Shown here one piece after another: positions 22,831 to 34,572 of a DNA stretch of 64,000 bases; positions within the stretch are counted from its first letter, which is position 1, and every line of letters begins with the position of its first letter. The translations under genes and the position numbers were made by a program. The notes beneath the pieces were generated by a model. The model ran no database searches, was not told the origin of the DNA, and saw nothing but the letters and a program-made list of their open reading frames with translations. The DNA comes from Pisolithus tinctorius (lineage: Eukaryota > Basidiomycota > Agaricomycetes > Boletales > Pisolithaceae): positions 186,001 through 250,000 of the forward strand of contig JANFAH010000046.1 in the NCBI GenBank assembly GCA_024663395.1, in the 5' to 3' direction.

Positions 22831-23358
22831 TGTCAAGTATGGGATGTCCGGGTTGAGGCCAGACCGGAGACCAAAGTGGGCACGAGGCCAAGGGGTTGGG
22901 ATCAGAAGGGGAGTTGAAGATACAGATGATTTGGACTGATTGGACTTAGTGACTGAGGCTACAGTGCTATTCCCTTGCATGGGTCTCAGTCCAAGTCCAA
23001 GTCTGAGACAGGGTGATCAGAGTATACTTAGTTGATTTCAGACTGAGGTCTACAGGCCAAGTATCTATGAGCTTATATACTAGAAGTAACTATAGTATGG
23101 AGACCAGTAATGCTGGTCTTGCAAGGATTGCTAAGATGATTGGTAAGACGAGGATTAGTAATGTATGACTAAGGTAACAGAGACCAGGACAGGTGGACCG
23201 GGGACAGGACCAGGGACAGGACTTAACCGAAATGACATGCACTGCAAAGCAGTGCTTACTGTGCTAGACTTTCTGGGGAAAAGGGCACAGGTGAGGCCAG
23301 GGCCAGACTGAGTGAGTGCAAGGCTGAGTCCAGCCAGGGTTGAGACATGGCTATGACA
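22831..23358 (-). repeat. 3' LTR of element E
   Basis: A 528-bp LTR, TGTCATAGCC to CTTGACA in the minus orientation, with a TATA box (GTATATAAGC) near 23080. The adjacent polypurine tract (AGAGGGGGATAC, minus) lies at 23359-23371. It matches the 5' LTR at 29850 and the LTRs at 55914-56438 and 57317-57840. Confidence 0.88.
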
Positions 23359-23495
23359 GTATCCCCCTCTTAGGGGTTGAACCCATGAGACCCCTGTGAG
23401 AGTGGCAGGCTGAGTCCGAATATTTGGCTGAGTTCGAAAAACTGATACTTGTGGCCCACTAAGCCCTTTGTGTCTTTCTTTCTCATCCAACCATC

Positions 23496-24540
23496 ATGTC
23501 CGAATTGAGGCTGATCACTGCGACTGACAATGACGATGAAGGCTGGGTCATTATTGACTGGACCCAAATGCCTGATGACGACATCAGGTATGACACTGAC
23601 GACAAAGAGGAGGTGATGAAGGTGAAGGTGAAGGAGAGAAAAAGGTGAAAGGTGGCTGAGCAAGCCTGGTGGGAGGAGCAGGCTTGGCTTGAGGCTGAGA
23701 GGATAGTGTGGGATGCTGAGGAGCAAAGGGCACGTGAGGAGGAGGAGAGATGCAGGGCTGAGGAAGAGAAGGAGGCCAAATGTAAGCATAAGGCTGAGGC
23801 CGGGAAGAGCAGTGAGGCCAGGGCCAGTGGTAATGAGAATGGCGAGGTCAGGAAGGTGGTTATGGACCCCAGGTGAGTACTTTTCTAACCTTGTATGTAT
23901 TCCTCCTAACAACACTTTTAGTTGTACCCACTGTGCCTGAGCCAACATCATCTGCAAATTTGTCATAGACAGCAACAAGAAGCATGTCACATGTGTGCAA
24001 TGCAACCTATCGAAAGGCAAGTGTTGCTGGCCCAGGGATGGGAAAGATGCCAAGGCCAGTCCTAAGGCCAGGAAGGCTGACAAGGGGAAGAAGCGGAAAG
24101 CCGAGGAGGAGAATGCCAAGGCCAGGCCCAGCAACCAGAAACAGGTGAGGACGAGTGTGAGACTGACCAAGGTCTTGGACCTTGATGAGCTCGAGGCTGG
24201 TGGGAGCAGGATGAAGGAGGCCAGCATGGCCAGGTACTCAGGCTTGGAGAACAAGCTTGAGTGACTGATCGAGGCCACAGGGCTGATTGCCAACAATTTG
24301 GCCAGCCTCTTCAAACTTCACGAGACTGTGGTGGAAAATTCAGGCTGCATTGCTGATGCTCTCAAGTCACTGCTCAATGAGTCCTACGGGTATGGGATGG
24401 CGGTGTCCCCCTTGGATTCAGGCTCATCTGAGCTCGACTCTGATGAACTGCACAAGGAGGCTGAATGGTTGCGAACCCCTGGCAAGGACAATGAGGAGGA
24501 GACCAAGGGGGAGGATGAGGCCATGGCCAAGGGCAAGTAG
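23496..24540 (+). pseudogene. Antisense accessory gene of element E: Zn2Cys6-like protein, about 331 codons
   Basis: This plus-strand gene lies between the end of pol (24731) and the 3' LTR, opposite to gag-pol. Exons 23496-23872 and 23922-24540 join across a 49-nt GTGAGT...TTTTAG intron to 332 codons ending in TAG. The N-terminus is acidic (TDNDDEGWVIIDW), then comes a Glu/Arg/Ala-rich coiled coil (about residues 50-95), a cluster C-x2-C-x6-C-x12-C-x2-C-x6-C (CTHC...TCVQCNLSKGKC), a Lys-rich basic segment and an acidic Leu-containing C-terminus. The spacing equals the fungal Zn(II)2Cys6 pattern and that of the gene at 10728-11808. Three TGA codons (23646-23648, 23938-23940, 24262-24264) interrupt an otherwise coherent frame, as decayed Arg codons would. 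The function is unknown; nuclear nucleic-acid binding is an inference. Confidence 0.68.
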
Positions 24541-24730
24541 TACCCTAGCATAGGGACTTGTAGCTTTTTTTCTCTGCAAATGTCATGTGTCCAGTGTCTG
24601 GTGTCCGGTTTCGGTCTTGTATAGTAAGTGAGCACAAATAAGAAAAAGAAAACAAAGTAAGTAAGGGATCAAAGAAAACTAGATACCGATAGAAAACAGA
24701 AACAGAAACTGAGGCTGGTGAGACCGGTCC

Positions 24731-27700
24731 TCATTGGTATGGGCCAGGTTTACTGGGGTAGCTGGAGTGGAACTCTTGCCTGAGTTCAGAGGCATTATCA
24801 AGTTTGGTAGCAAGTACCCAAGTAGTTTCTTCATCAGTCCCCTCATAGCCAGTCCACCAGACTAAATATTGAAGCCAACACCAGCAATGCTGGTCAACCT
24901 TAGAGTCAAGGATTTCTGCTACCTTGAACTCTAGGTCACCATTGACTTCGACTGGTGGGGGTGGTGGTTGAGTCCGGTTCAGGATGGTATTAGGGATGGC
25001 TGGCTCAAGTTGGGACATGTGGAAGACCAGGTGGACTGCATGCATAGAGTCCAGCAGGCGCAGTGTGAATGAATGAGTACCAGCCTGAGCTATGACCAGG
25101 TACAGTCCAAGGTTGTTCTCTGAAAGCTTCTTGGAAGGCCAAGTAGACCAGAAGTATTTGGCTTCGACATATACTTGGTCACCAACCTTGAAGTCCAGAG
25201 CCAGCATGCATTTGGCATCGGCTGGTCCTTGGTAGCGCTGTTGTGCAAGGGTCATCTCCTCACATAGGTATTGGTGCAGTGAGTCTAGGTCAACTGCATA
25301 GTCATGAGCCCAAGCGGAAGTGAGGTCGCACTCTGGGTACACCAAGATGTTAGGGTGGTATCCCTTATTAGCGAAGAAAGGGGAAACACCGGTAGTAGCA
25401 CTAGGGGCATTATTGTAGGTGAACTCAGCCAGAGGTAGTAGGTCAGCCCAGTTGTCCTGCTGGTAGTTGCAGTACACTCAGAGGTATTGCTCAAGGGTTT
25501 GGTTGGTTCTCTCGGTCTGACCATCACCCTTGGGGTGGTAGCCCAAGGTGAAGTGTAGGTGCATGTCCAAGGCCTTACCGAGTGACTGGAAGAAGTGCAA
25601 GACGAACTCCAAGCCTCAGTCTGAGGTTACATGGGCCAGCACTCCATGCTTAGAAAAGACATGGAGTAAGAAGAGTTTGGTGAGTTCTTGGGCTGTGATA
25701 GTGTCATGGGTGGGGATGAATATGGCCTGCTTGGAAAGCCAGTCAACTACAATGAGGATGGCCGTGAAGCCAGTTGAGGCCAGAAGCTGCTCAATGAAAT
25801 CCATAGAGATGGAGTTCCACAGCTTCTCTGGTACCAGGAGTTGCTTGAGGAGGCTGTAAGGCCAATGGTGGGGAACCTTAGCCCGGGCACAGGCCATACA
25901 AGACTGGACATAGTCTTTGAAAAATGTCCTGAGGCCAGGCCAGGTATACTCATGCCAAATGAGTTCTAGGGTTCGGTTTTGGCCGAAGTGGCCAGACAGG
26001 GGATGGTCATGCTTAAGCTGCAAGACCCTAAGGTGGAGGTCATTTGAGTCTGGCATGTAGATCCTTCCATTGAGGTGAAGGAAACCAGTGTCATCTACTG
26101 ACCACTGGGGATCAGACATGTCGGAGAGATGGATTTGTGAGACCAGGTCATCTGGCAGTGCGGTCAGGATATCATTGTATAATTTCTCGATGTCCATTAG
26201 GGCAACTGCTTGTAGGACCAGGTACTTGAGGTATGTGGTGCAAAGGGAGACTGCTAGTTGCTCTTGGGTGAAGACCAGTCTCAGGTTCTGTGGGTTTACT
26301 CGGGCATAGCTGCTATCCCCCTCTTTGGGGTAGATGTCCCATTGTCTAGTTAGGGCGTCGGGCTTAGCCCCAAGCTTACCAGGCCTGAATCTGATGATCA
26401 TATTGAACTGAGATAGGAATTCAGACCAGTGAGCTTGGTGGCAGGTGAGTACTTTAGAGGTAGAAAAGTACTCGAGGTTCTTGTGGTCAGTAACAACATC
26501 GACCGGTGAGGCTGAGCCCTCAAGGTAGTGGTGCCAGGTCTGGAATGCTTTGAAAATTGCAAGCAATTCCTTATTGTGGGTGTCATAATTCAACTCCAGG
26601 GCCATCAGAGTCCAGGAGTAGAATGCAACCAGATGAATCTGGCTGTTGCTGCAGGTAATAGAGAGGATGCCAGCAATGGCATAGTCCGATGCATCGGTCT
26701 CAATGGTGATAGGGACTCTGGGGATGAAATGAGTTAAGACTGGTGTGGTAGTGAAGGTGGCCTTGAGGTTATTAAATGACCAGCAGCATTCCTCAGAGAA
26801 GTTCCAAGGAGCCCCCTTGTGGGTAAGCCAAGTCAGTGGTATGATGATGTCTGAATAGTTGAAGATGAACCAGCAGTAGAAATTGGCAAAGCCGAGGAAG
26901 GACTGTATGTCTTTGACCTTGTGAGGCTCAGGCCAATCGCAGATGGTCTGGACTTTTTCCTTCGACATCGTGAGGCTGGCAGGGGAGAGGTGGAACCCGA
27001 GGTATTCAACTGAGTCTGAGTGGAACTCACACTTCTCCAGCTTCGCATAAAGGCCATGAAGCTGAAGCTGGCGAAGTACCTCTTGGACATGCTGCTTGTG
27101 AGACTCCTTATCTCCAGAGTAGATCAAGATGTCATCTAGGTAGACAACTATGCAGACATCCAACATATCCACAAAGATAGTGTTGACGAAGTGCTGGAAG
27201 GCAGCTGGGGCATTGGTGAGGCTGAAGGGCATCACTAACCACTCATAAGATCCATACCAAGTCTGGAATGTGGTCTTCCATTCATCACCCGGAGCAATCT
27301 GGATGAGATGGTAGGCATGCCGAAGATCAATCTTAGTGTAGATCTTGGCTCAGCTTGGTGAATCTAATAGGTTGGAGATGAGTGGGAGTGGTTAGTGATC
27401 CTTCTTAGTGATTTTGTTCAGACTGCAGAAGTCTACACAAAGCCAGAGGGAGCCAACCTTCTTTTTGACAAAGAGGACTGGTGCAGCATAAGGGGAAGAG
27501 GTAGGCCGAATGAAACTGGTAGTAAGGTTTTCATCGATGAAGGTCCAGAGAGCTTGTAGCTCAATTGGGGACAGTGAGTAGATGGTGCCTAATGGTGGGG
27601 TTGTTCCTTCTTTGAGCTCTATCTTCAGGTCATACTCCTGGTGTGGCAGGAGTGCCAAGGCCTTGGCCTTGCTGAATACATCAGCAAAGTCATGGTACTC

Positions 27701-28456
27701 TTCCAGTACATTGGGTAAGGCTGGAGGAGGGGAGGCTGAGGCCAATTGGGCTTGAGCTGAGTCCAAGGGGTGGAGCTGAAGTTGGAACTGGACAGACCCT
27801 TCTAACCTGCAGGTGTGCACAAAAGTGGCTGCATTGATTAGAGAAACAAGAGGGGCCTTCAGGGGGGTGTGAGCCGGGGGGTTGGAGACTGGTACAGATG
27901 GTGCAAGGCCAGGTTGGTCACTAGGACCAGGGTCAGGAAGGCCAGTGGGGACTGGGCTTACAGGGGGTGTTGATGGGGTTGGCATTCCTTGTGTATGAGT
28001 CTGGAAAGTAATACTGCTCAATACCCAGTCAATCAATGGATTGTATTGGGTGAGCCAGTTATGCCTGAGAACTACTTTACACTTGGAATCCAACAGGGCA
28101 AGGTACAGGCTTACCGGTGTGACATCACCAGATGCAAAGTGGATACTGACATCTACTGGCTGGGTTATAGTAAAGGTGGACATTCCATTGAAAAGCCAGA
28201 GTCGGATTGGGGAGACCGAGTATGGGGTAAAAGAGTGTTGATTAGCAAATTGGTTATCTATGAAACAATGTGTGGAACCGGAGTCCACTAAAGTACAAAG
28301 CCGAGGTATTTCTGGGTTTTCTAATATGACATAGGGGGTTAAAGAGTTTGGGCTGGAAAGAGCAGACACGTTGAGATGAGCCTCCAAGTTTGCACAACCA
28401 GAGTCAATGCAGCTCCCAGATTGTGTGGAGTCCTGGAAGCTGCTACCTATTTTTTT
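24731..28456 (-). pseudogene. pol: Element E pol: protease, RT, RNase H, integrase, chromodomain
   Basis: Pol starts by -1 frameshift at 28450-28456 and reads IGSSFQDSTQSG into the protease, with active site LVDSGSTHCFID near 28280. RT is at about 27500-26900 (VVYLDDILIYSGD near 27140). RNase H has TDASDYAIAGIL near 26700. The integrase zinc-binding part (HDHPLSGHFGQ, CMACARAK) is near 26000-25890 and the catalytic core is at 25800-25400. The C-terminal chromodomain reads EFKVAEILDSKV then LVWWTGYEGTDEETTW near 24930-24800. Stops near 27395 and 27350, at 25616 (TGA in the SD-R-G motif) and near 25478 inactivate it. All domains of a chromovirus are present in order. Confidence 0.85.
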
Positions 28457-29811
28457 GTCTCAGGGGTAGAACCCAAGCCCGAGGCTGGTGCAGCCTCAGT
28501 GGTGGCTGCAGCGCAAGCCTTGGCCTTTCCAGACTTCTTGGGGCATTTGTCAGCAAAATGACTGGACCCTCCACAGAACATGCAGAGGTTTCCATCTAGG
28601 CAATGCTTGCGTTCTTCTGGGGTGAGCTTCCCATCCTTCCCGAGTTTGCTAGGCTCAGCCTTAGATGAGTTGCTATTATTATTGTTGCCTGGCTTCGATG
28701 AAACTGGCTTGGGGGAGGAACCAGAGTTGTTATTGTTGCCGGTCTTGGTCTTCTCTTGACCATTGTTGCTGGAGCCTCCAGACTTGTTGTTGTTGCTGTT
28801 GGAGGAGCTCTGGTGCTTACTTGCCTGTTGGACCTCTTCCTTGCACTCCCAATAGTGCGCATCTATTTCTTGGGTGAGGTGGCGGAGCTCATGAAGTGTC
28901 TGTGGTTTGCCAACTCAACAAACTTCATCCTTAATCTGGTCTGGGAGTCCAGAGTAGAAGTGGTGGCGCAGTGCACCGTCTCTGTAGCCTCAGACTTGTG
29001 AAGCAAGCTGATTAAAGTCAACTATGTACTTGTTAATGCACTGGTTATCCTTCATGTGTAAATGGTTGAGCTGACTCTTGGCATCAGTGACCAGGTCATG
29101 GGGACCAAAGGTGGTTTGCAACTCTAGGACAAACTCCTTCCAGGAGTCCATCCAGAGAGGTCAGTCATCAGGGTCATTGAGCCCGAGCAAGTCCAGCTCA
29201 AACTATTTGAGAGCCATACCTTTGAGGCAGGATTGCACGAAGATGACCTTGGCATGGTCGGTCCTGAAAGCCCAGGGTCGGTCTTGGAAGTTAAGTTTGC
29301 ACTGGATGAAGAAGGCGTGAAGTTTCTTTGGGTCAGTACCATTGAAAGTGTCAGGCCCACGCAACTTGGTCCTGCTTGAGGACTCAGGGCTAGTACGGGC
29401 ATTGCGAGCCAACAACTTGATGGCCAATGCAAGGTTGTCTAGGACCGTGATGGCAGGCTCGGTGTCCAGATCTGGGAAGTCTGGATCTTCCTCTGGATCA
29501 TTATCTTCTGCATTATCATCACTGGGACCATTATCACTGGGGTCATCATCGTCTGGGTTGTTGTCATCATTGTTGCCCAGCCCATCATCACCAGGGTCAC
29601 CCTCAGGGATGGGAGCAGTGGGATGATGTGGAGTGGGGGTATTGGATGTCTGGGCTGAAAAGCCCCTGAAAGGACTGATGGGGTCTGGGGAGTGCCTAGT
29701 GGTGCCCAACACAGCTAGAGCTGTTTTGTGGCGAGCCCCACTGGCTGAAGCAGAGTTGGGATTGGTGGCAGAGTGGCCACGGGGAGGTTGGAAGCGAGTC
29801 TTGGTTGCCAT
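28447..29811 (-). pseudogene. gag: Element E gag with CCHC knuckle
   Basis: The frame from ATG 29811 begins MATKTRFQPPRGHSATN, passes an Asp/Asn/Pro-rich stretch (about residues 70-110), a capsid-like region (LNFQDRPWAFRTDHAKV) and a Ser/Asn-rich linker, then a zinc knuckle CMFCGGSGHFADKC near 28580-28540, and ends at TAG 28449-28447. Internal stops (TAG at 29203 where sister copy J has Trp; others near 29160, 29010 and 28917) inactivate it. Gag packages the element RNA in cytoplasmic particles. Element J at 56477-58253 is the closest relative. Confidence 0.8.
28450..28456 (-). promoter_or_regulatory. -1 ribosomal frameshift site of element E
   Basis: The zero frame reads ACA AAA AAA TAG: a perfect A AAA AAA heptamer directly before the gag stop. 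Shifting -1 gives ATA GGT AGC and continues into the protease without a stop. Elements J (58244-58250) and F (33401-33407) have the same arrangement. Confidence 0.75.
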
Positions 29812-29837
29812 GATGATTTAGACCCACACAAGTGGTG

Positions 29838-29847
29838 AGTCTGAAAT
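29838..29847 (-). promoter_or_regulatory. Predicted self-priming site of element E
   Basis: Two bases inside the 5' LTR the minus strand reads ATTTCAGACT. The exact complement AGTCTGAAAT is in the LTR at 30054-30063 (plus strand ATTTCAGACT), about 30 nt downstream of the TATA box (30091-30099), the expected mRNA start. Element J has the same ten bases in both places. Confidence 0.6.
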
Positions 29848-29849
29848 AC

Positions 29850-32234
29850 TGTCAAGTATGGGATGTCCGGGTTGAGGCCAGACCAGAGACTGAAGTGGGC
29901 ACAAGGCTGAGGGGTCGGGATCAGAAGGGGAGTCGAAGATACAGATGATTTGGACTGATTGGACTTAGTGACTGAGGCTACAGCACTATTCCCTTGCATG
30001 GGTCTCAGTCCGAGTCCGAGTCCGAGATGGGGTGATCAGAGTATACTTAGTTGATTTCAGACTGAGGTCTACAGGCCAAGTATCTATGAGCTTATATACT
30101 AGAAGTAACTATAGTATGGAGACTGGTAATGCCAGTCTTGCAAGGATTGCTAAGACAATTGGTAAGACAAGGATTAGTAATGTATGACTAAGGTAATGGA
30201 GACCAGGACAGGTGGATTGGTGTGAGTCAAAGTGTGGAAAGCTGGTGAAAACCAAACAAATCCAACACCAAAGACAAATACAAGCGAGTGGTGGTTTACC
30301 TCCACAGAACCTGGAGGGCAGAGAAACCTGATGTGGGGGGAGGGGACTTCAAGTAGAGTGCTCCTGGCACAAGTTGTCAATGATTTACACAGGAGTAGAT
30401 AAGCAAGTGATGACTAGATGGGGGATGCTGAATAGAGTGAAGGTATTCAGCTGAAAGTACTCTGGCATGATGATCTTTTGGATGTGCTCCTGGCACAAGT
30501 CAATGACAAGTTACACAGGAGTGGATGGATGACTAAGCAGGTGTGCTGACAGAGCACAGATGATACTTCAGATGAATGAATGAAGGTAGATAGACCCTTG
30601 ATGGAGCCTCAACTACCAATGATACGAGTGAAGACAGATAGACTCTTCCAAATGAGCCTCAACTGTCGATGACGAGATATGCTGAGCTGAGCTGACTTCT
30701 GGATGACCTCTGAATTGCTTCTTGGGTAGCTAAGTACATGGGGGTTTATATACTATGGGGGGGAGCACAGCTTGTGACAAACAAGGCACAAACACTTGGT
30801 AAGTAATGAGTAAGGACTGAGTAATCATGATGAGTAAGCAAGAAATGAAAAGTAAGCAAGCAAAGAGGATTGGTAAGTATTGGCAATGAATGAGTCAAGG
30901 ATAGTCAAAATATCACAGAATGAGTCAAATGGAGTCAGAAACTGAGTAAGCGCACTGATATCACATTAGGGGGTGGCGATGCAAGTCAGATCTCAGTGGA
31001 GACATCTCTAGATCCAAAGATGGCATGACAGATGGATGGTGTTTCCAGATAGGGAAGTATTAATTCCAGAATTGAAGGGCATGAGTCAGGTGTCAAAGGG
31101 GGCTAGGGTGTTGGGGGTCTGTGGGGCAATGGGAGCATACGTGATCGCATCTCCCACCCTTTCATCCTCTCAGCGAAGTTAACAAAAACTTCATGGATGG
31201 GGCTCTGATGGGGGAGGAGGAGAAGGGGGGACATCTTCTGCTGGATCTTGCAGTAAGAAGGCAAGATGCATGTCATACTCATCATGGATGTGATCAGGGA
31301 GGCTGGAGAACAGTAGATTATACTGCAGCTGTCACAATGCAGGAAGAATGATGGATGAGACTGGAATAAAGACAGTGCAGGGAGCAGGGAGGAATGATCC
31401 ATATGCTTCATCAAGAGGGGAGACTGAAATGACCACATAAGACCTTTCTAACTGAGTGACAGACCTGAGGTGACCAAAGAATGTCCTTCTGGAAGTCATA
31501 CTGACAAGGAGAACATGCTGACCAAGCTGCATGGGATGGGATGGGGCTGACAACGATGGGATGAACCAGGGGGCTTCAGGACAGAAGCTGGTGGGAACAC
31601 CTGGCAGATATACATAGCCATTTTCTCTGGCAAACGAGACAAGCAAGATGATCAATGAAGAGGTGGCCATGATTGATGGACTTAGCAAAATGAGCATCTG
31701 ATGGATGGAGTGGTGTAGAAATGTGTAGGGTGCGAGGATCCTCTCCAAATTTGGAAGGAAGAATCGTGGGGCTGAGCACTTTAAGTGAGTGTGAGAACTG
31801 AGTTGATATCTTTGGAAATGGTGGAGATACAATGAAAACCAGAATGCCATACACAGGCACTAAAAACCTTTAATGCATGCTTAACTCACTTCCTCTTTTC
31901 TCTTTAGCACTGATGACTCGTTCTTGTGTGAAGGATGACTGTTCACATCCAACAGTCTTTCTACACATGAGGCCTTTAGTTTTCATCTGCATGCATGGGC
32001 ATTGTGCACAACTCATCAACGAGTTAGGCAGAGTCAGCTGTAACCATGTCCACAACACCTTTGGTGTGTGACACTGGGGACAGGACCGGGGACAGGACTT
32101 AACTGAAATGACATGCACTGCAAAGCAGTGCTTACCATGCTAGACTTTCTGGGGAAAAGGGGACAGGTGAGGCTGGGGCCAGACTGAGTGAGTGCAAGGC
32201 TGAGTCTGGCTGGGGTTGAGACATGGCTATGACA
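29850..32234 (-). repeat. 5' LTR of element E, split by solo LTR A3
   Basis: LTR halves 29850-30220 and 32074-32234 match the 3' LTR at 22831-23358 end to end once the 1853-bp insertion is removed. The outer end carries TGACA followed by the ACCAC duplication. Confidence 0.88.
30221..32073 (-). mobile_element. Solo LTR, family A (copy A3), inside the E 5' LTR
   Basis: 1853 bp, reverse orientation (TGTGAGTC at the left edge, GTGTGTGACA at the right). The flanks are TTGG (30217-30220) and CTGG (32074-32077), where the intact E LTR has CCGG, so this is a 4-bp target duplication with CpG-type changes. It carries the same sense frame as A1 (31850-31332, 172 codons). Confidence 0.85.
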
Positions 32235-33407
32235 ACCACTCATAAGAACCATAATGAGTGCAGAAAGTGGTTTTCCATTCATCTCCATCTGTGATGCAGA
32301 CTAGATGATAGGCATGGTGGAGGTTGATCTTGGTGTAGACTTCAGCACAGCTTGGAGAGTTGAGCAAGTTGGAGATGAGTGGCAGTGGATAGCAATCTTT
32401 TGTCATGATTTTATTGAGTCCTTGATAGTCTATGCAGATGCAGAGTGAACTGTCCTTCTTCTTTATGAAGAGGACAGGGGCACTGTGAGCAGAGGTGGAC
32501 TGCTTGATGAAGCTGTAGCCAAGATGCTTGTCAATGAAGGTGTGGAGAGCTTCAAGCTCTGGCAGAGACAGGGAGTAGATTGTGCCAATGGGTGGAGAAG
32601 CTCCTTCCTTGAGGTTGATCTTGAGATTGAATGAGCAGTGTGGCAGAAGTTCAGTAGCCTTGTCCTTGCTAAAGATGTCAGCAAACTTGTGATACTCAGG
32701 AGGGACCGAGGAGAGGTCAGGAGGTGGAGAGGAAGCAGAGGATGCATGAAGCTTCACATCATCAGCAGAGAGTTGTAAGCAGAACTGTCTAGAGCCAGGG
32801 AGAGCACAGGCTCTGACATATGTGGCAGCATTAATGAGTGAGACAAGCAGAGCAGAGCATGCTGAGTCAGTCAGAGATGCAGTTGGAGCTGCAGTCAGAG
32901 TGGAGGGTGATGGAGGCACCTGGGGCATCAGCATTCCCTGTAGCAGTGGTTTAAATGATATACTGCACAGTACCCAGTCAATCAATGGATTGAAGTGGGT
33001 GAGCCAGTTGTGTCCTAATACCAGTGAACAAGAAGAATCCAATGGAGTAACATAAAATGAAGTGGAATTGACATTGCTGGAAGGAAAGTGGAGGGAAAGA
33101 TCTACTTCTTGGGAAATGACAGCATTTGTACTACCATCAAACAAGTGGAGTGGAATTGGTGGAGAAACAGAGGAAACAGGAATAGAATATTTTTTGATTA
33201 TGACAGATCTATGAAACAATGAGAAGAGCTGGAATCAATCAATGCAGAAACAGTATCAACAGAATAATCAAGAAGTGCTAGAGATGGAAGTAAAGAATTG
33301 GGACTAGAGAGAGTGGACATGTTGAGCCAGATGTCTGGTTGTGCACAGTTGGGGTCAATGCTTCCTCCAGGCTGTGTGGACTCCCTGGAGGAGCAGACTA
33401 ATTTTTT
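32235..33407 (-). pseudogene. pol: Element F pol, upstream part: protease and RT N-terminus
   Basis: After a -1 frameshift at 33401-33407 the frame reads LVCSSRESTQPGG and goes through the protease region (LIDSSSSHCFID, where family members have DSGS) near 33240-33200. The RT N-terminus follows: IGTIYSLSLPELEALHTFID, VLFIKKKDSSLCICIDYQGL, LHHAYHLVCITDGDEWKT, and it ends at YGSYEWL where element E is inserted. The downstream part is at 21869-22830. Confidence 0.78.
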
Positions 33408-34572
33408 GGCTCAGCCTTCTCCACAGGCAGAGCTTCAGCCATAGTGGCACAGGCTTTGGCTGTGTGAGAGTTTGTCTTGGGACAGTCCTTGGTGGAGTGG
33501 CCAGCCTCACCACAGAAGAGGCAGAGGTTGTGTTTCATCTGATGCTGGCATTCAGTGGAGGTGAGTTTGCCATCCTTACCCAGTAGGTGGGCAATGTCAG
33601 ACTTCAATGTGTTGAATGTGGGCAGATATTTCTGTTTGCCCTTGCCCTTGGTGTCAGACTTGGGAACAGATGTGGAGGATGATGACTTAGACCTGTTGTC
33701 AGAGTTGGAGGACTGTGACTTATCAGTGGTGGACTTGGTGGTGTGTGAGATCTCTGCTTTATGCTCCCAGTAGCATGCATTGATGGTTTGGGCAAGTTTG
33801 CAGAGTTGTGCAAGGGTAGAAGGTTTTCCAATGCAAGCAATCTCATCTTTGATGTGGTCTGGAAGTCTGCTATAGAAGTGGTGGTGGAGTGCACTGACAC
33901 CATAGTCTTTGACCTGTGAAGCCCAATGGTTGAACTCCATGATGTATTTGGTAATCTGAGAACCATCTTTCATAGTAAGGTTCTCGAGTTGTTGGACAGT
34001 GTCAGCTATGGCATCATGCAGACCAAAATTGGTTGTGAGCTTGTGTAAGAATTCATGGTAGTCGTCCATCCAGAGCAGATGGTCATAGTTTTTGGGATTT
34101 AGTAGGTCCAGCTTGAACCAAGCCAGAGCCATACCCTTAAGGTAGGGCTGAGCAAAGGTAACCTTTGCCCTGTTGGAGTGGAATGTGCAGGGGCAGTCTT
34201 GAAAGTTCAACTCACACTGTATGAGGAACTCACAGAGTTTCTTTGGGTCAGAGCCATCAAAGGTGTTGGGCTCATGGACTTTGGTTTTCAGAGTGGAGTC
34301 CCCTGTGCATGAACTAGTCTGTGCAGGCATGTGAACAGCTCTAGCAAGAGCAACAAGGGGGTCCTCTGGTGGCTCAGCTGGGTCTTTGGGGATATCCCCA
34401 TCACTGCTGCCCCCACCATCAGGACCACCATCAGGGTCATCAGGATTGGGGTCAGGTCCATCACCTTGGATAAGAGGTGATGGAGTATGGAAAATAGTTG
34501 GGTGGAGGTCAGAGCAACCAGCTTGCAAAGCACTTTTGCCTTCAGCATGAGAGCAGTGTCAAGCAGAGTCAA
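33398..34572 (-). pseudogene. gag: Element F gag (N-terminally truncated), 376 codons open
   Basis: The open frame 34528-33398 has an Asp/Pro/Gly-rich start (DPNPDDPDGGPDGG), a capsid-like region (LNFQDCPCTFHSNRAKV, GMALAWFKLDLL), a Ser/Lys-rich linker and a CCHC knuckle CLFCGEAGHSTKDC near 33520-33480, ending at TAG 33400-33398. It is unbroken over 1.1 kb, unlike most copies here. Its upstream part is lost: similarity stops near 34572, where an unrelated plus-strand Gag remnant begins. Confidence 0.8.
33401..33407 (-). promoter_or_regulatory. -1 ribosomal frameshift site of element F
   Basis: The zero frame reads CCA AAA AAT TAG, giving the heptamer A AAA AAT directly before the gag stop. 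The -1 frame continues TTA GTC TGC into the protease part of pol. Confidence 0.6.

Larger units (their letters stand above)
22831..32234 (-). mobile_element. Chromovirus E (Ty3/Gypsy), full length, inserted in element F
   Basis: Two LTRs of the same family (22831-23358; and 29850-32234 interrupted by solo LTR A3) flank gag, pol and an antisense gene. The target duplication ACCAC is exact at 22826-22830 and 32235-32239. Outside it, element F RT continues on both sides (YGSYEWL on the right, PFGLTN on the left). The two LTRs differ mainly by C/T and G/A transitions, many in CpG contexts, so the insertion is fairly recent but already decayed. Confidence 0.9.

Noticed and set aside
23370..24314. 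314-codon minus-strand frame rich in Ser/Leu/Pro
   Set aside because: It is the antisense shadow of the spliced plus-strand gene at 23496-24540; its composition is that of a reversed Glu/Lys/Ala-rich coding sequence.
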